Source: Petrosia ficiformis
Taxonomy: Eukaryota; Porifera; Demospongiae; Haplosclerida; Petrosiidae
Assembly (NCBI GenBank): GCA_947044365.1
Contig: OX345645.1
Span: 4,535,741 to 4,599,740 of the forward strand
DNA length: 64,000 bases
Direction: 5' to 3'
Part shown: positions 55,581 to 64,000 of the stretch, one piece after another
How positions within the stretch are numbered: the first letter of the stretch is position 1
Layout: the number at the start of each line of letters is the position of its first letter
Program-made: the position numbers and the translations under genes
Notes under the pieces: model-generated
Database searches by the model: none
What the model was told of the DNA's origin: nothing
The model's input: the letters and a program-made list of their open reading frames with translations, nothing else

Positions 55581-58500
55581 TTAAAAGTTCAAATGGTCTA
55601 GGCATTCAGTTATGTTAGGATTATATTATATTGTTATATATTGTTTATTGTTTATTTACCACTTATTTTATTCATTTCTTTATTACTTATGTGGTTATAA
55701 TTAATTAAAAAACATGTGATAGTTTTTTTGGAAAAGATTGTTGAACTGAATCTGGTTGAATCTAGAGGGAAACTGTTCCTTTATATGTAAACTATATAAT
55801 TCTCCAAACCCTCTTTTTAATTTAATAAAAGGGCATGTAAGTAATGTCAAAACCAAAACCAAAAAAGCACAGAAACAAGATTATAAATTTCCGTACAGTT
55901 TTAAAAGAACAATTTCGTCACAAATCATCACAAAAATATGAATATAATTAATATAATGAAATTCATTGCAATTTTTACATCATACTATGAATATAAACTA
56001 GAGGATTTTATGCCGAAAATAACCGAAAAGGCTGTGCAGATATCTCGACTTTCGGAAATAATTTCGGACTGACCAAGGAACAGTACTGTATCCATCCCTG
56101 GGCAGGGTGCACATCTTATATTATGACAACAATTACAATAATTATCAGTCTTACAAATAACACATGTATAATACAATATGTGTGACTACAAGTCATGGCA
56201 CACCTAACTAATGCAGTACTTTATTTTTTACATGTTGCTGAAAAGTTTATAAGTTGTATTTATATTGTGTAGTATGTTATACCACATTGTGTGATAATCA
56301 TGTGATAAATACAAGGATATGGCCTCTAAATTCAAATAGCTAAAGAGTATGAGTATGAAGAACTTAATGCTACAGATCCACTCTATAAACACATGTATAT
56401 ACATATTCACATTATTAATTATTGTATTAATTGTCCTATTCTGATTTGATAATTGATTTCAGATCCCTACCCTAGTAAATACACATACACAGTGCAGCAC
56501 AAATACAGATAAAGATAGTGGTGCAGGTTTGGGTTAGTAACTGCGTGAATATTAATGGTAGACATCCTAACAATGACAAAAAATCATGTTTGGGATGTGT
56601 TATTTTGATATTGTCGCACCCAAAATTTGCCACCTATAAGTCAAAAATGCTGGTATCGATGATAACAATCCAATATTACAGTTTACCATGCCTCAATTTT
56701 AATTATTATAAATAGGTATAGAGGATATAAAGTGTTTACAACAGTAATTACTGCTAATGATAATAGGCATTGGCCCCTTCCTTGGATACTTTTTAACTTA
56801 AAAAATAATGATGCAATGAGATAAACAAAGGTACAGATCTGTACAATCACTCCAGTAGCTATATACGTTTCTATCTATTTATCTATCTATGTATTGATGT
56901 CGTATATATATGTCAAACTAAATTTGGAGATATGTATCTATCTATTCATTTATCTATTTTGTATGTATCTATCTATCTATCTATATATCTACTTGTTTAT
57001 TTATTTATCGATCTATCCATCAATCTATCACTTTAAATATATAGCTATCAATTTAATTACCTATCTAACTATCTATATATCTATCTATCTATTTTTCTAT
57101 ACCTCTATCATCTATTTATTTATCTATCTATCGGCATATCTACCTATATATCTATCTATCTATCTATCTATATGTATATTTAACTTTCTATGTATTCATT
57201 TATCTATCTACCTATCTATCTGTCTGAGTGTCTGAGTGTCTGTCTGTGATTCTGTCTGTCTTTCTGTCTCTCCGTCTGTCAGTCTGTCTGTCTCATTCTA
57301 CCTATGTATTTATGAATATCTTTACGTATGTATATATTTATTCGAATATGTATATATATATCATAGCATTTATATATCTATCAATTTATGCATTTAACTC
57401 CCTTTCTATTGATCTATTAGTCAACTACCAATTTATTAATTTATCTCTAAACCTGTAGCCCAAAACCCAAAACCCTAATTTCTGAATCCGAAATTTGAAG
57501 CTTTGCCTATCTACATACCTAGCTACCTACCTACCTACTCGTCTTTTAACCTACCACTTTCTGTTTAGTAACATGTCATTTCCTTGTTAGTTGTTCTGAG
57601 GAGCTCACTAGTTACGAACATATTCTTCTCTTGTGAGATAAAATGTATACATGGCACACTGATTTGAGACCGTTAATTTACTATTTGAATTGCTTCTTAT
57701 TTCTTGTACGTTACTTTCCGCAGATGAAATTCTGCAAATTTCAATTGTTGTTCATATTCTGTTTACGTGATTTTATTTCCCTTGGTCATAGAATAATTCA
57801 TTATAATAATAAATGCAGTCGTTAACATGTTTAGATTTCCTTAACATTCAATTAATTAAATTATGGTCTCTTTTATACTAGAGGATTTATTGTTCCTCCT
57901 GCTGGTTTAAGTCTCTCAAAAATGAATGATTTAAAAACAAATACTCAGTAAGATTTTTGAATTAAAATTCCACACTCTACTAAATTTCATATATTTAGTC
58001 ATTATCGTAAATTCACTATCCAACAGGATTAGCATTCCGCTAACATGCGTTTTATTAAATCTTTCCCCCAAGTTAGTCTCATGTAAATCTTTACATGAAG
58101 CATTCATTAGGTCAGTATTGGTAATGATGTATTGTACACATTTCATATAATCAATATTCACTATAATTATAAATGAAGTAGATTTCACAGTCCTTTGAAT
58201 CTTTCCACAAATTAGCTGTAGATCCTGATAAGAGTTCTACTCTGTAAGTGAATTAAAATGCAGATTCCAAAATCTCACTCCTCCACACATTCATTTGTAT
58301 AATTCACTCAATATAAACTCACTCCACAATATGTTTAGTTCTTCCCCAAGTTAGGTTAATTATGTAATCCTATTCACTCCTCCAAATTCCTCCACACATA
58401 ATCTTAATCCACCAGATGACTCCATATGAAGACTCCTCTCGATGACTCCTCCCCCTAACTACTATATCAGTTAGTTTTGTTGTAAACACAGTTGTTTACA

Positions 58501-58639
58501 GGTGGGGGTAGTACGATATTATAGAGGTGTAGGTTCAGACTAAATTGTTGTTCATATAGTCTGTCAGAGTATGTTGGGAGTTGTGTTGGGCAAGTTGTGT
58601 TTACACTTGTGTGTAAGTATTATCTTCCCTTCGGAGATG
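55581..58639 (+). repeat. Module C, forward copy 3, and M leader
   Basis: Same content as 44,488-47,534, including a TCTA microsatellite at about 56,870-57,370. No MITE and no recognised gene. Confidence 0.75.
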
Positions 58640-61600
58640 TTTGCTGCACAGGTTCTTGTGTGCCTCTCAGTTGGGTTGAAGTGTTGGAAGTCCTGTGGAT
58701 GTTGGATGCACAGGTTCTTGTGTGCCTATCAGTTGGGTTGAAGTGTTGGAAGTTCTACGGATGCTGGATGCACAGGTACTAGTGTGCCAATCGGTTGGGT
58801 TGAAGTGTTGGAAGATCTGCTGGGAGAGTTGTGCTAACACACTGTATGTTAGTACCATTTTCCCTTCAGACAAGTTGGCTGCACAGGTACTTGGTGTGCG
58901 TATCGATTGGTTTGAAGTGTTGGAAGTTCTGGAGGGGGAGTGTTGTAGAGACAATTGGGTGGGTGTAGGTACTATCATCCATCCAGAGATGTTGGCTTCC
59001 TTGTGTGCCATCTTCCCTTCAGACAAGTTGGCTGCACAGGTACTACTTGTGTGCCTGCCTATCGGTTGGTTTGAAGTGTTGGAAGTTCTGGAGGGAGAGC
59101 GTTGTTTAGACCGTTGTGTGTCGGACTATCGTCCATCCAGTGATGTTGGCTTCCTCGTGTGCCTACCGGTTGGTTTTGTTGTAAACACAGTTGTCACAAG
59201 TGGAGGTAGTACTATATTATAGAGTTGTAGGTTCAGACTAAATTGTTGTTCATATAGTCTGTCAGAGTATGTTGGGAGTTGTGTTGGGCAAGTTGTGTTT
59301 ACACTTGTGTGTAAGTATTATCTTCCCTTCGGAGATGTTGGCTGCACAGGTTCTTGTGTGCCTGCCTATCAGTTGGGTTGAAGTGTTGGAAGTTCTGCGG
59401 ATGTTGGCTGCACAGGTTCTTGTGTGCCGGTTGGGTTGAAGTGTTGGATGCACAGGTACTAGTGTGCCAATTGGTTGGGTTGAAGTGTTGGAAGGTTCTA
59501 CGGAAGTTGGATGCACAGGTACTAGTGTGCCAATCGGTTGGGTTGAAGTGTTGGATGCACAGGTACTTGTGTGTCTATCAGTTGGGTTGAAGTGTTGGAA
59601 CTTCTGAGGATGTTGGATGCACAGGTACTCCAGTGTCTATCGGTTGGTTTGATGTGTTGGGAGATTTACTGCTAACTCACTGTATGTTAGTACACAGGCT
59701 GCACAGGTACTTGTGTGCCTATCAATTGGTTTGAAGCGTTGGAAGTTCTGGAGGGGGAGTGTTGTTTAGACAATTGGGTGGGTGTAGGTACTATCATCCA
59801 TCCAGAGATGTTGGCTTCCTTGTGTGCCATCTTCCCTTCAGACAAGTTGGCTGCACAGGTACTACTTGTGTGCCTGCCTATCGGTTGGTTTTTGAAGTGT
59901 TGGAAGTTCTGGAGGGAGAGCGTTGTTTAGACCGTTGTGTGTCGGACTATCATCCATCCAGAGATGTTGGCTTCCTTGTGTGCCTACCGGTTGGTTTTGT
60001 TGTTAACACAGTTGTCACAAGTGGAGGTAGTACTATATTATAGATGTGTAGGTTCAGACTAAATTGTTGTTTATAGTCTGTCAGAGTATGTTGGGAGTTG
60101 TGTTTACACTTGTGTGTATGTATTATCTTCCCTTCGGAGAAGTTGGCTGGAGATGTTGGATGCACAGGTACTAGTGTGCCAATCGGTTGAGTTGAAGTGT
60201 TGGAGGTTCTACGGATGTTGGATGCACAGGTACTTGTTTGCCTATCAGTTGGGTTGAAGTGTTGGAAGTCCTGTGGATGTTGGATGCACAGGTACTTGTG
60301 TGCCTATCAGTTGGGTTGAAGTGTTGGAACTTCTGAGGATGTTGGATGCGCAGGTACTCCAGTGTCTATCGGTTGGTTTGATGTGTTGGGAGAGATTTGG
60401 TGCTAACACACTGTATGTTAGTACCATCTTTCCTTCAGAAATGTAAGCTGCACAGGTACTGCAGTGTCTATCGTTTTGTTTGATGTGTTGGGAGAGTTGT
60501 GCTAACACACTGTATGTTAGTGCCATCTTCCCTTCAGAGATGTTGGATGCACAGGTACATGTGTGCCTATCAGTTGGGTTGAAGTGTAGGAAGTTCTGCT
60601 GGGAGAGTTGTGCTAACACATTGTATGTTAGTACCATCTTCCCGTCAGAAATGTTGGCTGCACACGTGCTTGTGTGCCTATCGGTTGGGTCAAGTGTTGG
60701 AAGTTCTGCGTATGTTGGATGCACAGGTACTTGTGTGCCTATTGGTTGGGTTGAAGTGTTGGAAGTTCTGCTGCTGGAAGAGTTGTGCTACACACAGTAT
60801 GCTATACCATCTTTCAGACAAGTTGGCCACCAAGGTACTTGTGTGCCTGCCTATTGGTTGTGTTGAAGTGTTGGAAGTTCCGCGGATGTTGGATGCACAG
60901 GTACTTGTGTACCTATCGGTTGGGTGAAGTGTTGGAAGTTCTGGAGGGACAGTGTTGTTTAGACAATTGGGTGGGTGTAGGTACTGTCATCCATCCAGAG
61001 ATGTTGGCTTCCTTGTGTGCCATCTTCCCTTTAGACAAGTTGGCTGCACAGGTACTACTTGTGTGCCTGCCTATCGGTTGGTTTTTGAAGTGTTGGAAGT
61101 TCTGGAGGGAGAGCGTTGTTTAGACCGTTGTGTGTCGGACTGTCATCCATCCAAGAACCGATAGGCACACAAGAACCTGTGCATCAACAGGTTCTTGTGT
61201 GCCTATCGGTTGGATTGAAGTGTTGGAAGTTCTACGAATGCTGGATGCACAGGTACTAGTGTGCCAATCGGTTGGGTTGAAGTGTTGGAAGGTTCTACGG
61301 AAGTTGGATACACAGGTACTAGTGTGCCAATCGGTTGGGTTGAGGTGTTGGAAGTTCTACGGATGTTGGATGCACAGGTACTAGTGTGCCAATCGGTTGA
61401 GTTGAAGTGTAGGAGGTTCTACGGATGTTGGAAGCACAGGTACTTGTGTGCCTATTGGTTGGGTTGAAGTGTAGGAAGTTCTGCTGCTGGAAGAGTTGTG
61501 CTACACACAGTATGCTATACCATCTTTCAGACAAGTTGGCCACCCAGGTACTTGTGTGCCTGCCTATTGGTTGTGTTGAAGTGTTGGAAGTTCCGCGGAT

Positions 61601-63770
61601 GTTGGATGCACAGGTACTTGTGTACCTATCGGTTGGGTTGAAGTGTTGGAAGTTCTGCTGCTGGAAGAGTTGTGCTACACACAGTATGCTATACCATCTT
61701 TCAGACAAGTTGGCCACCCAGGTACTTGTGTGCCTGCCTATTGGTTGTGTTGAAGTGTTGGAAGTTCCGCGAATGTTGGATGCACAGGTTACTTGGGTTG
61801 GTTTGAAGTGTTGGAAGTTGTGCTGGGAGAGTTGTGCTAACAGACTGTATGTTAGTACCATCTTCCGGTCAGAAGGGTTGGCTGCACAGGCACTACTTGT
61901 GTGCGTGCATATCAGTTGGTTTGAAGTGTTGGAAGTTGCACAGGGAGAGTTGTGCTAACACACTGTATGCTAGTACCATCTTCCCGTAACAAAAGTTCTG
62001 CTCAGGTACTTGTGTGCCTGACTATCAGTTGAGTTGAAGTTTTGGAACTTCAACTGATGTTGGATGCACAGTTACTAGTGTGCCTATTGGCTGGGTTGAA
62101 GTGTTGGAAGTTCTACAGATTTTGGATGCACAGGTACTTGTGTGCCTATCGATTGGTTTGAAGTGTTGGAAGTTCTGGAGGGACAGTGTTGTTTAGACAA
62201 TTGGGTGGGTGTAGGTACTGTCATCCATCCAGAGATGTTGGCTTCCTTGTGTGCCATCTTCCCTTTAGACAAGTTGGCTGCACAGGTACTACTTGTGTGC
62301 CTGCCTATCGGTTGGTTTGAAGTGTTGGAAGTTCTGGAGGGAGAGCGTTGTTTAGACCGTTGTGTGTCGGACTGTCATCCATCCAAGAACCGATAGGCAC
62401 ACAAGAACCTGTGCATCAACAGGTTCTTGTGTGCCTATCGGTTGGATTGAAGTGTTGGAAGTTCTACGAATGCTGGATGCACAGGTACTAGTGTGCCAAT
62501 CGGTTGGGTTGAAGTGTTGGAAGGTTCTACGGAAGTTGGATGCACAGGTACTAGTGTGCCAATCGGTTGGGTTGAGGTGTTGGAAGTTCTACGGATGTTG
62601 GATGCACAGGTACTAGTGTGCCAATCGGTTGAGTTGAAGTGTAGGAGGTTCTACGGATGTTGGATGCACAGGTACTTGGTGCCTATTGGTTGGGTTGAAG
62701 TGTTGGAAGTTCTGCTGCTGGAAGAGTTGTGCTACACACAGTATGCTATACCATCTTTCAGACAAGTTGGCCACCCAGGTACTTGTGTGCCTGCCTATTG
62801 GTTGTGTTGAAGTGTTGGAAGTCCTGCGGATGTTGAATACACAGGTACTTGTGTACCTATCGGTTGGGTTGAAGTGTTGGAAGTTCTGCTGCTGGAAGAG
62901 TTGTGCTACACACAGTATGCTATACCATCTTTCAGACAAGTTGGCCACCCAGGTACTTTTGTGCCTGCCTATTTGTTGTGTTGAAGTGTTGGAAGTTCCG
63001 CGGATGTTGGATGCACAGGTTACTTGGGTTGGTTTGAAATGTTGGAAGTTGTGCTGGGAGAGTTGTGCTAACAGACTGTATGTTAGTACCATGTTCCGGT
63101 CAGAAGGGTTGGCTGCACAGGCACTACTTGTGTGCGTGCATATCAGTTGGTTTGAAGTGTTGGAAGTTGCACAGGGAGAGTTGTGCTAACACACTGTATG
63201 CTAGTACCATCTTCCCGTAACAAAAGTTCTGCCCAGGTACTTGTGTGCCTGACTATCAGTTGAGTTGAAGTTTTGGAATTTCAACTGATGTTGGATGCAC
63301 AGGTACTAGTGTGCCTATTGGCTGGGTTGAAGTGTTGGAAGTTCTACGGATTTTGGATGCACAGGTACTTGTGTGCCTATCGATTGGTTTGAAGTGTTGG
63401 AAGTTCTGGAGGGACAGTGTTGTTTAGACAATTGGGTGGGTGTAGGTACTGTCATCCATCCAGAGATGTTGGCTTCCTTGTGTGCCATCTTCCCTTTAGA
63501 CAAGTTGGCTGCACAGGTACTACTTGTGTGCCTGCCTATCGGTTGGTTTGAAGTGTTGGAAGTTCTGGAGGGAGAGCGTTGTTTAGACCGTTGTGTGTCG
63601 GACTGTCATCCATCCAAAAACCGATAGGCACACAAGAACCTGTGCATCAACAGGTTCTTGTGCGCCTATCGGTTGGATTGAAGTGTTGGAAGTTCTACGA
63701 ATGCTGGATGCACAGGTACTTGTGTGCCTATCAGTTGGGTTGAAGTGTTGGAACTTCAGAGGATGTTGGA
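58640..63770 (+). repeat. Module M minisatellite, forward copy 3 (longest, higher-order)
   Basis: About 5.1 kb. It contains a higher-order repeat of about 1,231 bp: the block at 61,130 recurs at 62,362 and 63,593, each with the 25-bp-arm hairpin. The leader with GTTGTTCATATAGTCTGTCA is also repeated internally (about 59,230 and 60,055). It is about twice as long as M1 and M copy 2. Confidence 0.9.
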
Positions 63771-64000
63771 TTTTTTATTTATTTATTTATTTTTAATTAT
63801 TTTTTAATTACTTTTTCTGCATTAATTTATTTAATAAACTTGGTAACTAAATGCCAGAACAATACTGATGACTTGTATTTTGCTGGATTTTCAACCCTTA
63901 GAGCATTGAGCCTGTTTTTCAAAAATCTTCCAATTTCCAACACTGGTGTCTCCATTGCATAGAATTATTAATGAGATTCATAGAATTATTAATGAGATTC
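63771..64000 (+). repeat. Module R, partial (window edge), empty piggyBac site
   Basis: R begins with TTTTTTATTTATTTATTT and reaches GAATTATTAATGAGATTCAT repeated twice. There is no piggyBac at the TTAA. The array continues beyond the window. Confidence 0.85.

Larger units (their letters stand above)
14697..64000. repeat. Young mosaic array of inverted and direct modules (R, P, E2, C, M)
   Basis: From the palindrome GTACAGATCTGTAC at 14,697 to the window end, the DNA consists of repeated modules in both orientations. Corresponding copies differ by only scattered substitutions and small indels. The module string is C-, R.P+, E2+, C+M+, R+, E2-, R.P-, M-C-, R.P+, E2+, C+M+, R+, E2-, R.P-, C+M+, R+. 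The direct period is about 22.4 kb (piggyBac 17,215 versus 39,611; coiled-coil exon 21,504 versus 43,924). The array continues past the right edge. Confidence 0.9.

Noticed and set aside
14697..64000. Giant virus-transposon fusion element (Teratorn-like)
   Set aside because: A piggyBac gene is present, but I see no polymerase, capsid, terminase or other viral gene in any module.

Overview
This is eukaryotic, AT-rich, intron-containing animal DNA, most likely from a demosponge (Amphimedon-like). I infer this from a degenerate NLR gene with two Death-like domains, a NACHT ATPase and a degenerate LRR tail, preceded by a 2A translational-recoding motif. Very short introns, a tRNA-derived SINE and many small TIR elements fit the same picture. 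No bacterial features are present. The species assignment is an inference, not a database result.

Left part (1-14,696): a low-copy region full of transposon remnants. In order it holds a broken Tc1-like (DD34E) transposase, an isolated minus-strand GRAM-like exon, four degenerate exon-like repeats, a TIR element carrying a RecQ-like helicase fragment and a Cys-rich minus-strand ORF, and several MITEs. Then comes the NLR locus (6,246-11,674): a 2A exon, two Death-like exons each with one in-frame stop, and a NACHT/LRR exon broken by two frameshifts. A minus-strand gene fragment of unknown function overlaps its 3' end. An (AT)n tract, a further MITE, a tRNA-derived SINE and a long hairpin follow.

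Right part (14,697-64,000 and beyond): a very young mosaic array built from a few modules in both orientations. Module R is about 0.56 kb, has a TATA box, and either contains or lacks a 2.57-kb piggyBac element (P) at one fixed TTAA. Module E2 (about 1.35 kb) carries a promoter and exon 1 of a small gene. Module C carries exon 2 of that gene, AT-rich DNA and a TCTA microsatellite. Module M is a G-rich minisatellite with a unit of about 62 bp and a higher-order organisation. The order is C- | R.P+ | E2+ C+ M+ | R+ | E2- | R.P- | M- C- | R.P+ | E2+ C+ M+ | R+ | E2- | R.P- | C+ M+ | R+. Most of this is a direct repeat of about 22.4 kb whose interior is an inverted repeat with arms of about 4.6 kb. 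The C-M block appears in both orientations beside the P arms.

Genes in the array: four piggyBac transposase copies (D193/D271/D381, three exons, Cys-rich tail). Copies 1 and 2 look intact. Copies 3 and 4 share a stop at codon 3, and copy 3 also has the third catalytic Asp changed to Asn. The small two-exon gene encodes a putatively N-myristoylated protein (MGGGNSK) with an Arg/Glu/Lys-rich helical body and a Met/Pro/Ser/Thr tail. Only two of its copies are complete; three exon 2 copies and two exon 1 copies are orphans because module junctions fall inside its intron. I do not recognise this protein. Its association with piggyBac in an inverted, palindrome-bounded array is the most unusual thing in the window.
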